In this document: positions 19,140 to 27,602 of the stretch, one piece after another
Position numbering within the stretch: the stretch's first letter is position 1
Layout of the letters: each line of letters begins with the position of its first letter
DNA from: DATIJJ01 sp035478795
GTDB lineage: Bacteria > Pseudomonadota > Gammaproteobacteria > DSM-16500
Assembly: GCA_035478795.1 (NCBI GenBank)
Contig: DATIJJ010000002.1
Location: 4,043-68,042, forward strand
Reading direction: 5' to 3'
Length of the DNA: 64,000 bases
The notes under the pieces: model-generated
Seen by the model: only the letters and a program-made list of their open reading frames with translations
The model's database searches: none
Told to the model about the DNA's origin: nothing
Translations under genes and position numbers: made by a program

Positions 19140-19826
19140 TTACGCTTTCACAAATTGCAATTCCCAAATATCACGGCCTGACTGGTGACCCCGTTCTTCG
19201 AACTTTGTGATCACAGGACGCTGCGACGAGCGATCGGCATACTCACCGGGCGCTTTACTATTTTTTAATTCAGGAATAGCAGACAACACCCTCATCATCT
19301 GTTCTGCATAATGTTGCCAGTCAGTGGCGAGATGAATCATGCCGTTTTTTTTCAATCGCGAAAGAACGAGCTTCACGAAATTGTCCTGAATCAAACGACG
19401 CTTGTGATGTTTGCGTTTGGGCCAGGGATCGGGAAAAAAAATTTGCACGACATCAAGGCTTTCTTCCGGAATACACTGCTGTAAAACTTCCACAGCATCC
19501 GCATAATACACTCGAATATTCGAGAGTTCCGCCATTTCAACAGCAGCCAGCAAACTGCCGACACCTGGCAAATACGTTTCAATTCCAATAAAATTTTCTG
19601 CAGGATATGATTTCGCCATTTCAAACAGAGACTTGCCTGAACCAAAACCAATTTCAAGATGGGTTTTAGCCTTACGCTCAAAAACAGTGGAAAAATCAAT
19701 AACGCCATCTTGCAAATTTAATCCGGCACGCGGCAACATCACATCCAGCGCACGTTTTTGCGCATCGGTCAGGCGCCCATCACGGCGCACAAAACTGCGG
19801 ACTCGCCGCAACGGAAAGGTTGTCAT
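19140..19826 (-). CDS. trmB: tRNA (guanine-N7-)-methyltransferase TrmB
   Basis: TrmB methylates G46 in the variable loop of tRNAs. The 228 residues show the SAM motif (LEIGFGSGKSLFEMA), FFPDPWPKRKHHKRR and the C-terminal GHQSGRDIWELQF. The start is taken as the ATG at 19826, which overlaps the pncB stop (TGATG); a GTG one codon earlier is also possible. Linkage with pncB suggests co-transcription. Confidence 0.97.
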   Translation of the reverse strand: MTTFPLRRVRSFVRRDGRLTDAQKRALDVMLPRAGLNLQDGVIDFSTVFERKAKTHLEIGFGSGKSLFEMAKSYPAENFIGIETYLPGVGSLLAAVEMAELSNIRVYYADAVEVLQQCIPEESLDVVQIFFPDPWPKRKHHKRRLIQDNFVKLVLSRLKKNGMIHLATDWQHYAEQMMRVLSAIPELKNSKAPGEYADRSSQRPVITKFEERGHQSGRDIWELQFVKA

Positions 19827-21235
19827 CACGAAAATTCACTCTTGTTTTTTTTGAGCACATCGCCTATCACATTTTGTTTAATCTGCGACAATTGACTTTC
19901 AAGTTCAACAGGATATTTTTTTTCATGCGGACTTTTTTTAAATAAATTAACTTCACGCAATGTACGTTCACGCATCGCATGAATGGATTCGGGCAACATC
20001 ACACGCTGACCTTGTCGAAAAACCGGCTGCAGCAAATCAACATGCGGCGCATCCGACGACATACCGTGATCCACATCATAAATCACATCCCGGAGCGGAA
20101 CGCCATCTTGCATAAAACGCCGCACCTGATGGATACCGGGATTGGATACCTTGAGCATTTGTTCGGAGAGTTTTATTTTATATTCCCACTGACCGTGTTC
20201 ATCACGTAATGCCGATAATTTATAAACCCCGTCCAGCGCCGGTGTATCAAACGCCGCGACAAGATGCGTACCGACACCCCACACAGAAATCGCCGCACCG
20301 TCTTTTTTAAGTTGTTTAATGCTTTCTTCATCGAGATTATTACTCGCAATGATTTTCGTCTCAATCAATCCGGCCTCATCCAGCAGTTTTCGCGCTGTTT
20401 GACTGAGGGTTGCCATATCGCCGGAATCCAGACGAATGCCGAGCAGTTTATGCCCTTTTTCATGGAGTGCCTTGCCAATCGCAATGGCATTTTTGACACC
20501 CTGAATCGTGCTGTACGTATCCACCAATAAAACACAATTATCCGGCATGACACTCGCATACGCTGAAAAAGCCGTTTTTTCATCGGAAAAAACCGTGACC
20601 CAGCTGTGGGCATGCGTGCCTGACACCGGAATGCCGAATTGTTTGCCCGCCAGCACATTGGAGGTCGCAGTCACCCCGCCGATATAGGCCGCACGACTCG
20701 CAGACAATGCACCATCGGGCCCCTGGGCGCGTCGCAATCCAAATTCGAGAACCGAATCCCCCATGGCTGCCTCACAAACACGCGAGGCTTTGGTCGCAAT
20801 GAGTGTCTGAAAATTAATGATATTCAGGAGCGTGGATTCCATCAGCTGGCATTGAAGCAAGGGTCCTCTCACACGCAATAAAGGTTCCTGCGGAAAGACC
20901 AGAGTGCCCTCGGGGATCGCATCGATATCGCAGGAAAATCGCAGTGTCGCGAGATAATCCAGAAAATCGGGGGTAAAAAGAGGGTTGCCATTCGGCGCGT
21001 TCAATCCTCGCAAATACGCCAGATCCGACTCGCTAAAGTGCCAGTGTTCCAGAAATTCAACCACGGTTTGAAGACCCGCCGCCACGGAATAATGGCCCTT
21101 GAACGGCTGGTTTCGAAAAATCAGATGAAACACCGCTTCGCGCTCATGGATGCGAAGCTTCCAGTAGCCAAAAGCCATCGTCAGCTGGTATAAATCAGTC
21201 AATAAAGGAGAAATCACCGGGTTTGTCCACCACAT
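19826..21235 (-). CDS. pncB: Nicotinate phosphoribosyltransferase
   Basis: The enzyme makes nicotinate mononucleotide from nicotinate and PRPP, the entry to NAD salvage. The protein, about 469 residues, belongs to the longer NAPRT type (LLTDLYQLTMAFGYWK at the start, LEFGLRRAQGPDGALSASRA near 180, IRLDSGDM near 280) rather than the 400-residue E. coli form. The start is put at ATG 21235; the frame opens nine codons earlier with TTG, and no start has a convincing ribosome-binding site. The gene is divergent from metN. Confidence 0.94.
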   Translation of the reverse strand: MWWTNPVISPLLTDLYQLTMAFGYWKLRIHEREAVFHLIFRNQPFKGHYSVAAGLQTVVEFLEHWHFSESDLAYLRGLNAPNGNPLFTPDFLDYLATLRFSCDIDAIPEGTLVFPQEPLLRVRGPLLQCQLMESTLLNIINFQTLIATKASRVCEAAMGDSVLEFGLRRAQGPDGALSASRAAYIGGVTATSNVLAGKQFGIPVSGTHAHSWVTVFSDEKTAFSAYASVMPDNCVLLVDTYSTIQGVKNAIAIGKALHEKGHKLLGIRLDSGDMATLSQTARKLLDEAGLIETKIIASNNLDEESIKQLKKDGAAISVWGVGTHLVAAFDTPALDGVYKLSALRDEHGQWEYKIKLSEQMLKVSNPGIHQVRRFMQDGVPLRDVIYDVDHGMSSDAPHVDLLQPVFRQGQRVMLPESIHAMRERTLREVNLFKKSPHEKKYPVELESQLSQIKQNVIGDVLKKNKSEFS

Positions 21236-21275
21236 AATTATCACAAAATGGCTACAATTCAATTGCCAGCGGCAT

Positions 21276-21288
21276 TATACTGCAAACC
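21276..21288 (+). promoter_or_regulatory. -10 element placed for a leaderless metN transcript
   Basis: TATACT (21276-21281) ends seven bases before the metN ATG at 21289, so transcription would begin at about 21288. No Shine-Dalgarno sequence lies before the ATG. The -35 region is poor. No S-box or MET-box can be recognised. Confidence 0.4.
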
Positions 21289-22344
21289 ATGATTACTCTT
21301 GAACACATTAGTAAAAATTATATGACCCGAACCGGTGCCATCCCGGCACTTTCGGATGTAAGCTTGACGGTCAGGGCGGGTGAAATTTATGGCATTATCG
21401 GCCAGAGTGGGGCGGGCAAAAGCACGCTGATTCGCTCCGTCAATTTGCTGGAAAAACCGGATAGCGGCAAGGTCATTGTCGATCGGGCCGAATTGACTGC
21501 CCTCCCACCGCTCGCGTTACGCATGGCGCGTCGCAACATTGGCATGATTTTCCAGCATTTCAATTTATTAAATTCACGTACCGTCTATGACAATGTCGCG
21601 CTGCCACTTGAGCTTGCCGGTCAAAACAGACAAGACATTGCAACATCCATTCATCCACTGCTCGAGCTCGTCGGTCTTCATGATAAAAAAAATCAGTATC
21701 CCGCCCAGTTGAGTGGCGGACAAAAACAGCGGGTCGCCATCGCGCGAGCACTCGCCTCGAAACCAAAAGTGCTTTTGTCCGATGAAGCAACGTCGGCACT
21801 CGATCCTGAATCGACGAGCCACATTCTCGATTTATTGAAAAAACTTCGCGACACGCTGGATTTGACCATTCTTCTGATTACGCACGAAATGTCTGTAATC
21901 AAGGCCTGCTGCGATCGCGTCGCGATTTTACAGCAAGGTGCGTTGATTGAAGAAAATGAAGTCGGTGAATTTTTCGCGCATCCCAAAACGCCGGTTGCCA
22001 AAAAATTTATTGTGTCATCGATCAAACAGATCCTGCCTGCCGTGATTGCTGAAAAACTGGTTCAGGAAGAACGGCCCAACTTTCACCCCGTGCTGCGATT
22101 GTGGTTTTTTGGCGGAGCTGCGACCCAGCCTGTCATGGCGCAATTGATGAATCAGTTTAATTTACGCATTAATATTTTACAGGCCAATGTCGAATACATT
22201 AAAAAACATGCAATGGGCATTACGACACTGGCGATTGATGGTGATAAACAGAATCTTGCCGCGGGCATTCAACATCTGAAGCAATCCGGCATTCAAGTCG
22301 AGGTCCTCGGTCATGTCCCAAACGATATTATCCCTTTTGCCTGA
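21289..22344 (+). CDS. metN: Methionine ABC transporter ATP-binding protein MetN
   Basis: MetN is the cytoplasmic ATPase of the MetNIQ D/L-methionine importer. It has Walker A GQSGAGKST, signature LSGGQKQRVAIARAL, Walker B VLLSDEATSALD, and the C-terminal NIL regulatory domain (about 265-345) through which methionine inhibits transport in characterised homologues. The 351 residues are of normal length. The end overlaps metI by 32 bases. Confidence 0.97.
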   Translation: MITLEHISKNYMTRTGAIPALSDVSLTVRAGEIYGIIGQSGAGKSTLIRSVNLLEKPDSGKVIVDRAELTALPPLALRMARRNIGMIFQHFNLLNSRTVYDNVALPLELAGQNRQDIATSIHPLLELVGLHDKKNQYPAQLSGGQKQRVAIARALASKPKVLLSDEATSALDPESTSHILDLLKKLRDTLDLTILLITHEMSVIKACCDRVAILQQGALIEENEVGEFFAHPKTPVAKKFIVSSIKQILPAVIAEKLVQEERPNFHPVLRLWFFGGAATQPVMAQLMNQFNLRINILQANVEYIKKHAMGITTLAIDGDKQNLAAGIQHLKQSGIQVEVLGHVPNDIIPFA

Positions 22345-22972
22345 TGCCACATTCGAAACTGTTTATATGGTGCTGGTTTCCAGTATACTGGCGACGCTCA
22401 TCGGGTTACCGCTCGGAACCGTGTTATATATCACGCGTCAAAAAAATATTCTGGAAAACCCGGTCATTCATCACATTTTGTCAAGCCTTGTGAATATGAC
22501 CCGCTCCATTCCCTTCGTCATTTTAATGATTGCGGTGATTCCGTTTACCCGTTTGCTGGTCGGTTCATCGATCGGCACAGCGGCTGCCATTGTGCCCCTG
22601 AGTCTCGCCGCCATGCCGTTTCTTGCGCGCATCGTCGAAAATGCACTGCTTGAAGTGAATACCGGACTCATCGAGGCAGCCATTGCCATGGGCGCTTCCG
22701 TCTGGCAAATTATTTTAAAAATACTGCTTCCGGAAGCCTTGCCCGGTATCATCAATGGATTGACACTGACGGTGATCAGTCTGATTGGTTATTCTGCCAT
22801 GGCGGGCGCTGTCGGTGGCGGAGGTTTAGGCGATCTCGCGATTCGTTACGGGTATGAACGGTTTGATGCGAGCGTCATGCTCGTCACCATCGTCATCATG
22901 ATTGTTCTCGTACAACTCGTGCAATACACGGGCGATAAAATGGCAAAACGACTGGCTCATACAAGACATTAA
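22313..22972 (+). CDS. metI: Methionine ABC transporter permease MetI
   Basis: An inner-membrane permease of 219 residues with five predicted helices. The coupling EAA loop is EAAIAMGASVWQIILKILLP near residue 122. It overlaps the end of metN and is followed directly by metQ, so the three genes form one operon. Confidence 0.97.
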   Translation: MSQTILSLLPDATFETVYMVLVSSILATLIGLPLGTVLYITRQKNILENPVIHHILSSLVNMTRSIPFVILMIAVIPFTRLLVGSSIGTAAAIVPLSLAAMPFLARIVENALLEVNTGLIEAAIAMGASVWQIILKILLPEALPGIINGLTLTVISLIGYSAMAGAVGGGGLGDLAIRYGYERFDASVMLVTIVIMIVLVQLVQYTGDKMAKRLAHTRH

Positions 22973-22988
22973 AGGGAAGGTGACTGAT

Positions 22989-23783
22989 ATGTTAAAAAAA
23001 TTAAAAATACTGCTGCTGCTTGCAAGCTTCATCGGATTAGCGGCCTGTGGCTCACACGATAAAAACGTTTTGAAAGTCGGAACCATTTCAGGTCCCGAAA
23101 CAGAACTCATGGAAGTTGCAAAAGAGACGGCCAAAACAAAATATGGCCTTGATATCAAAATCATCGAGTTTACGGATTATATTCAACCGAATGCCGCCCT
23201 GAGTGATGGCAGTATCGATGCGAATATGTTTCAGCATCAACCCTACCTTGACCAGCAAGTCAAAAACCATCATTACGCATTAATTGCAATTGGCAAAACG
23301 TTTGTCTTTCCGATGGGCATTTATTCCAGAAAAATAAAAACCCTGAATGATCTGCCGATGAAAGCAACGATCGGTATTCCGAATGATCCGAGCAATGAAG
23401 GCCGTGCGTTATTATTATTGGAAACAGCCGGCATCATTACGCTGAAAAATCAAAACGACCTGTTTGCAACACCGGCCGATATAAAAACCAATCCCAAACA
23501 ACTCCGGTTTAAGGAACTGGATGCAGCCCAACTTGCACGCAGTTTGCAGGATGTCGATGCCGCTGTGATTAATACCAATTACGCGGTTCCAGCCGGGCTC
23601 TCTCCGACCAAAGATGCCGTTTTTCACGAAGGACCGGATTCACCCTACGCCAATATTATTGTCATTCGCGCGAATGAACAAAATGATCCGCGCATGCAGC
23701 AACTGGTCTCCGCTTTTCAGTCTGTTGAAGTGATCAATGCAGCGAAGAAAATTTTTAACGACCAGGCCATACCTGCATGGTAA
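22989..23783 (+). CDS. metQ: Methionine-binding lipoprotein MetQ
   Basis: A substrate-binding protein of the NlpA family, 264 residues. The ATG at 22989 gives a lipoprotein signal (lipobox LAAC, Cys near residue 20) and has AAGGTGA just upstream; an in-frame start at 22902 inside metI is rejected. Family landmarks are DYIQPNAAL, DANMFQHQPYLD and IGIPNDPSNEGRALLLLE. It is anchored to the periplasmic face of the inner membrane next to MetI. Confidence 0.97.
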   Translation: MLKKLKILLLLASFIGLAACGSHDKNVLKVGTISGPETELMEVAKETAKTKYGLDIKIIEFTDYIQPNAALSDGSIDANMFQHQPYLDQQVKNHHYALIAIGKTFVFPMGIYSRKIKTLNDLPMKATIGIPNDPSNEGRALLLLETAGIITLKNQNDLFATPADIKTNPKQLRFKELDAAQLARSLQDVDAAVINTNYAVPAGLSPTKDAVFHEGPDSPYANIIVIRANEQNDPRMQQLVSAFQSVEVINAAKKIFNDQAIPAW

Positions 23784-23820
23784 GCTATCTTTTTCAACTG
23801 AATGAGAGGGATGTGCGAAT

Positions 23821-24513
23821 ATGATGGATATGAAAAAATTAAGCCTGATCAGTCTTTGCGTACTAGCCACCAGTTGTGCTACCCACCTGTCGAACAATCA
23901 GCCGACGGCGAAGCTCGATGCAAAATATACCAATGGCAGTGCCGATCAATTGTTTAATACCGGTGAAAAATATGCAAAAGGCATTGGCGTGACACGCAAT
24001 TATGCGGAAGCCGCCGATTATTATCGGGGCGCGGCAGAAAAAGGCAATGCCAAAGCGCAATATGCACTCGGGTATATGTATCGTACCGGTCATGGTGTGA
24101 CGCGCGATTACAATACGGCAGCACAATGGTTTGAGCGCGCTGCGGCCCAGGGTAATTCCGATGCCCAATACAGTCTGGGTGTGCGTTACATGCTGGGACA
24201 AGGCACCGCGCAAGACAATTCAAAAGCATTGCAATGGTTTGAAAAAGCCGCCAACCAGGGCAATCCTTATGCCGAAAATCAATTGGGTTTCATGTATGCG
24301 GCAGGCAAAAATGTTCCGCAAAATTATGGAACTTCCATGCAGTGGTATCAAAAAGCAGCGGACAAGGGTCTCGCCAGCGCACAATATAATCTGGCTCTGA
24401 TGTATGCAAACGGCATTGGCACACCGGTGGATAAAGCCAAAGCAAAACAATTGTTTGCCATGGCGGCTTCCAAGGGATTTGATCCGGCGAGGCAAGCAAC
24501 GGAACAGAATTAA
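23821..24513 (+). CDS. Sel1-like repeat lipoprotein
   Basis: A 230-residue protein with a lipoprotein-like signal (VLATSC, Cys at about 19) and five Sel1/TPR-like repeats of about 36 residues (for example GNAKAQYALGYMYRTGHGV and GNSDAQYSLGVRYMLGQGT). Such repeats bind proteins; in Legionella, Sel1 proteins such as EnhC and LpnE act in host entry, but many are ordinary envelope scaffolds. GAGAGGG lies ten bases before the ATG. It ends in TAATG overlap with ksgA. Confidence 0.9.
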   Translation: MMDMKKLSLISLCVLATSCATHLSNNQPTAKLDAKYTNGSADQLFNTGEKYAKGIGVTRNYAEAADYYRGAAEKGNAKAQYALGYMYRTGHGVTRDYNTAAQWFERAAAQGNSDAQYSLGVRYMLGQGTAQDNSKALQWFEKAANQGNPYAENQLGFMYAAGKNVPQNYGTSMQWYQKAADKGLASAQYNLALMYANGIGTPVDKAKAKQLFAMAASKGFDPARQATEQN

Positions 24514-25292
24514 TGCACATTGCTCGCAAGCGCTTTGGTCAGCATTTTTTAACTGACAAACAGGTCATTCAGCGCATTGTCGATGCGATCATACCCCTGC
24601 CCGATCAGCATCTGGTTGAGATCGGGCCAGGGCAAGGCGCATTGACCTTGCCTGTCTTAAAAAAAGCCGGAAAACTGGATGTCATTGAACTCGATCGCGA
24701 TTTAATTCCACTCTTGAAAACACGTTGCAAGGAAAAAGGTGATCTGACTGTTTATCAGGCGGATGCACTCGAATTTGATTTCAATCAATTAATAGTGGAT
24801 GGACAACCCCTGCGTCTTATCGGGAATTTACCGTATAACATTTCAACGCCGCTGGTTTTTCATTTATTAAATTATGCGCCGCACATTCGTGACATGCATT
24901 TTATGCTGCAAAAGGAAGTGGTGGACCGGATGAGTGCACGCGCTGGCACCCCTGCCTATGGACGGTTGAGCATCATGGTGCAATATCATTGCCGTGTCAC
25001 TTCGTTATTTAATGTGGATCCGACTGCATTTGATCCTCCGCCCAAAGTGGATTCCAGTATTGTGAAACTGGTGCCCCATCGTGAATTTCCATATCGGGCG
25101 ACAGATTATTCGCATTTCGCCCTGCTCGTTAAAACTGCTTTTGCTCATCGACGAAAAACATTGCGTAATTGTTTGCGTGATGTGGTCAGTGATGAACAGT
25201 GGGAAGTAGCACATCTGGATTCAAAATTGCGGCCAGAGCAGCTGAGCCTCGGTGACTATGTCAAGTTAAGCAATTTGCTGGTGGGAAAATAA
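24513..25292 (+). CDS. rsmA: 16S rRNA dimethyladenosine transferase KsgA
   Basis: KsgA dimethylates A1518 and A1519 near the 3' end of 16S rRNA as a late check in 30S assembly. The 259 residues contain RFGQHFLTD, the SAM motif EIGPGQGALT and the catalytic NLPYN. The start overlaps the Sel1 stop by one base and its own stop overlaps apaH, so translation is coupled. E. coli has apaG between ksgA and apaH; it is absent here. Confidence 0.98.
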   Translation: MHIARKRFGQHFLTDKQVIQRIVDAIIPLPDQHLVEIGPGQGALTLPVLKKAGKLDVIELDRDLIPLLKTRCKEKGDLTVYQADALEFDFNQLIVDGQPLRLIGNLPYNISTPLVFHLLNYAPHIRDMHFMLQKEVVDRMSARAGTPAYGRLSIMVQYHCRVTSLFNVDPTAFDPPPKVDSSIVKLVPHREFPYRATDYSHFALLVKTAFAHRRKTLRNCLRDVVSDEQWEVAHLDSKLRPEQLSLGDYVKLSNLLVGK

Positions 25293-26101
25293 TGTCGACG
25301 TATGTCATAGGGGACCTTCAGGGTTGTTTTTTTGCGCTGGAAAATTTACTCGAGAAAATTCATTTTAATTCAGATCACGATATTTTATGGTTTACAGGTG
25401 ATCTCGTGAATCGTGGTCCAGAATCGCTTGAAACCTTGCGTTTTGTCAAACAACTCGGGAAACAGCAGCGTGTCGTGCTGGGCAATCATGATTTGCATTT
25501 ATTGGCTGTGGCAGAGGGTGCTCATGGTGGCTGGCCGGATGATACATTAACACCGATTTTAGAAGCGAGTGATCGTGCAGAATTAATGGACTGGTTACGG
25601 CATCAGCCTTTATTGCATCATGATGAAGTTTCAGGTTTTGTGATGGTTCATGCGGGACTTGCTCCCGACTGGGATTTATCACTTTCGAAAAAACTGGCAG
25701 CAGAAGTCGAAGCGATTCTTCAAAGTGATCAGCGAATGGATTTTTTTCATCACATGTATGGGAACACACCTTCTGCCTGGCATGAAAATTTAACGGGATG
25801 GGATCGTATTCGCTGCATTGTGAATTATTTAACACGCGCGCGGTTTTGTCATCCGGACGGGTCACTTGAATTAAAAACAAAAGAAAATGTGCGAGAAGAT
25901 CAGACGGATCTTGTGCCGTGGTTTAAATTACCTGATCGACGCAGTAAAAATCTGGATATTGTATTTGGTCATTGGGCGGCGTTGGGTGGTGTGACAAACA
26001 CACCGCATGCGTTTGCGCTGGATACGGGGTGTGTGTGGGGATATTCGTTAACGGCGATGCGGTTGGAAGATCGGGCGTGTTTTAGTGTGGGGTGTAAATA
26101 A
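25292..26101 (+). CDS. apaH: Bis(5'-nucleosyl)-tetraphosphatase, symmetrical
   Basis: ApaH splits Ap4A into two ADP and can remove Np4 caps from RNA in E. coli. The 269 residues carry the phosphoesterase motifs GDLQGC, GDLVNRGPESLE, GNHDLH and the late VFGHWAALGG. It is the last gene before a repeat island; no terminator was recognised directly after it. Confidence 0.97.
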   Translation: MSTYVIGDLQGCFFALENLLEKIHFNSDHDILWFTGDLVNRGPESLETLRFVKQLGKQQRVVLGNHDLHLLAVAEGAHGGWPDDTLTPILEASDRAELMDWLRHQPLLHHDEVSGFVMVHAGLAPDWDLSLSKKLAAEVEAILQSDQRMDFFHHMYGNTPSAWHENLTGWDRIRCIVNYLTRARFCHPDGSLELKTKENVREDQTDLVPWFKLPDRRSKNLDIVFGHWAALGGVTNTPHAFALDTGCVWGYSLTAMRLEDRACFSVGCK

Positions 26102-26129
26102 CGGATTCACGTCATATATGGCGTAGATG

Positions 26130-26253
26130 GCAAGGTTCCCCCCTTCCTTTCCTTCCCCCACAAAACGGGGGGAAGGGACCCACGGTAGCAGAATTAATAT
26201 AATTTCAGGCAAAGCTCTTCAAGATCAAAATAAAAAAGGGACCCACGGTAGCA
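26130..26253 (+). repeat. Long repeat copy A of the DUF559-associated repeat
   Basis: This 124-base unit is repeated almost perfectly at 26836-26958 (one C more in a C run). It contains a strong hairpin, CCTTCCCCC pairing with GGGGGAAGG around ACAAAACG (26151-26175), and two copies of GGGACCCACGGTAGCA 64 bases apart. Its first 56 bases recur inverted at 26444-26499. Confidence 0.93.
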
Positions 26254-26274
26254 AATCCATAACAACTATCGAGG

Positions 26275-26391
26275 TTTTTTTACTTTAAAACTAAAATGCC
26301 AGATCGAGCGCTTAAACCTTTTTTACATTAAAACTGAAATGCCAGATCGAGCGCTTAAACCTTTTTTACATTAAAACTGAAATGCCAGATC
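26275..26391 (+). repeat. 43-base tandem repeat
   Basis: Two identical units begin at 26294 and 26337 with AAATGCCAGATCGAGCGC, a partial third starts at 26380, and a degenerate half-unit precedes the first. No spacers separate the units. The array lies between inverted repeat copies A and B. No coding potential is visible. Confidence 0.93.
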
Positions 26392-26431
26392 AAGAACTTG
26401 AGATTTTTTATCTTTATAAATTACCTGCAAA

Positions 26432-26821
26432 TTATGTCATTTCTGCTACCGTGGGTCCCTTCCCCCCGTTTTGTGGGGGAAGGAAAGGAAGGGGGGAACG
26501 TTTATTAGCACAAAGATCCCATATCACTTCCATTACATTATTCATTTGTTGCAATACTTCATTATTCCAAAAGCGCTGTACTCTGTAGCCTTGTGTTTCT
26601 AACCAGCGCGTTCTTTCATTATCATATTCAATTTGTTCGTTGTGTTACCCACCATCAACTTCTATTATCAACCTGTTTTCATGACAAACAAAATCAACAA
26701 TGTATTTCCCCATGGGAACCTGTTTTCGAAAATACAACCCCCCAATTTGTTTACGACGTAACTGCTGCCACAATTTTATTTCAGCATCGCTCATTTTTTT
26801 CCTGAGATTGCGTGCAAACAT
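26432..26821 (-). pseudogene. DUF559 (Vsr-like endonuclease fold) gene with in-frame nonsense codon
   Basis: An ATG at 26821 opens a DUF559 protein (ARNLRKKMSDAEIKLWQQL, then FRKQVPMGKYIVDFVC and LIIEVDGG). At 26645-26647 a TAA stands exactly where family members continue DGGQH, so a single CAA-to-TAA change is likely. After it the same frame runs on with typical DUF559 sequence (YDNERTRWLETQGYRVQRFW) to a TAA at 26432, which would give 129 residues in all. The last 20 or so codons fall in repeat copy B. The fold belongs to the PD-(D/E)XK nuclease superfamily, whose acidic residues (VDF, EVD) are present before the stop. No other member is in the window. Confidence 0.87.
26444..26499 (-). repeat. 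Inverted core copy B of the DUF559-associated repeat
   Basis: This 56-base stretch is the reverse complement of the first part of copies A and C, hairpin included. With copy C it brackets the DUF559 pseudogene as inverted repeats, and its sequence supplies the final codons of the ancestral reading frame. Confidence 0.93.
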
Positions 26822-26835
26822 AATTTTATTTTTAA

Positions 26836-26958
26836 GCAAGGTTCCCCCTTCCTTTCCTTCCCCCACAAAACGGGGGGAAGGGACCCACGGTAGCAGAATT
26901 AATATAATTTCAGGCAAAGCTCTTCAAGATCAAAATAAAAAAGGGACCCACGGTAGCA
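26836..26958 (+). repeat. Long repeat copy C of the DUF559-associated repeat
   Basis: A 123-base near-identical direct copy of 26130-26253, starting 14 bases upstream of the DUF559 start codon. The remaining sequence to 27056 is AT-rich and shows no gene. Confidence 0.93.
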
Positions 26959-27056
26959 GATATGGAATAATTCACAGGTAAAGCTTTAAAGATAAGTTTT
27001 TAAAAATAAAAACTCTGAAAAAACACATTGGACTTGCTACGATTGTATGCAAACAT

Positions 27057-27569
27057 TTAAGCAAGGTTCATCTCTGCCGCGACGATACGTCTGTCCAACA
27101 CCACCATCTCACACGCATACGGATTTTTTTCATCCGCCGGATGCAAGAAACATTCCACTTCATTCCATTCATCGGAATTTAATTCCGGAAAAAAAGTATC
27201 TGCCGAAAAAGTATGGTGCACTCTGGTGAGATAAATTCGATCGGAAAGCGGTAACATCTGTCGATATAAATCCGCGCCGCCAATCACACAAATTTCATCA
27301 GCATCCTGGACAACATCCAACGCATCCTGAATCGAATGGACAATCACACAGCCTTCGGATTTGAAATTTAAATCATGCGTGATAACCACATTCATGCGTC
27401 CAGGTAGCGGACGACCGATGGATTGATGAGTCTTGCGTCCCATGAGAACGGGTTTCCCCAGGGTGATCTGTTTGAAGTGTTGCAAATCAACGGGTAGATG
27501 CCACAGGAGTTGGTTGTCTTTTCCAATCGCACGGTTTTCTGACATGGCAACGACAATGGAAATACGCAA
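27057..27569 (-). CDS. folA: Dihydrofolate reductase
   Basis: FolA reduces dihydrofolate to tetrahydrofolate with NADPH. The 170 residues show ISIVVAMSENRAIGKDNQLLWHLP, the NADPH motifs MGRKTHQSIGRPLPGR and ICVIGGADLYRQ, and conserved Thr in LTRVHH. The start is a TTG at 27569 with AGGAG ten bases upstream; the next ATG would remove the first beta strand. It follows pnp by 33 bases on the same strand and may be read from the same transcript. Confidence 0.95.
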   Translation of the reverse strand: MRISIVVAMSENRAIGKDNQLLWHLPVDLQHFKQITLGKPVLMGRKTHQSIGRPLPGRMNVVITHDLNFKSEGCVIVHSIQDALDVVQDADEICVIGGADLYRQMLPLSDRIYLTRVHHTFSADTFFPELNSDEWNEVECFLHPADEKNPYACEMVVLDRRIVAAEMNLA

Positions 27570-27602
27570 TGTCAGAAAACTCCTGCCTGATATTATTTAC
27601 TA

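Noticed and set aside
26275..26391. Tandem 43-base repeats as a CRISPR array
   Set aside because: Units abut with no spacers and no cas genes are near.
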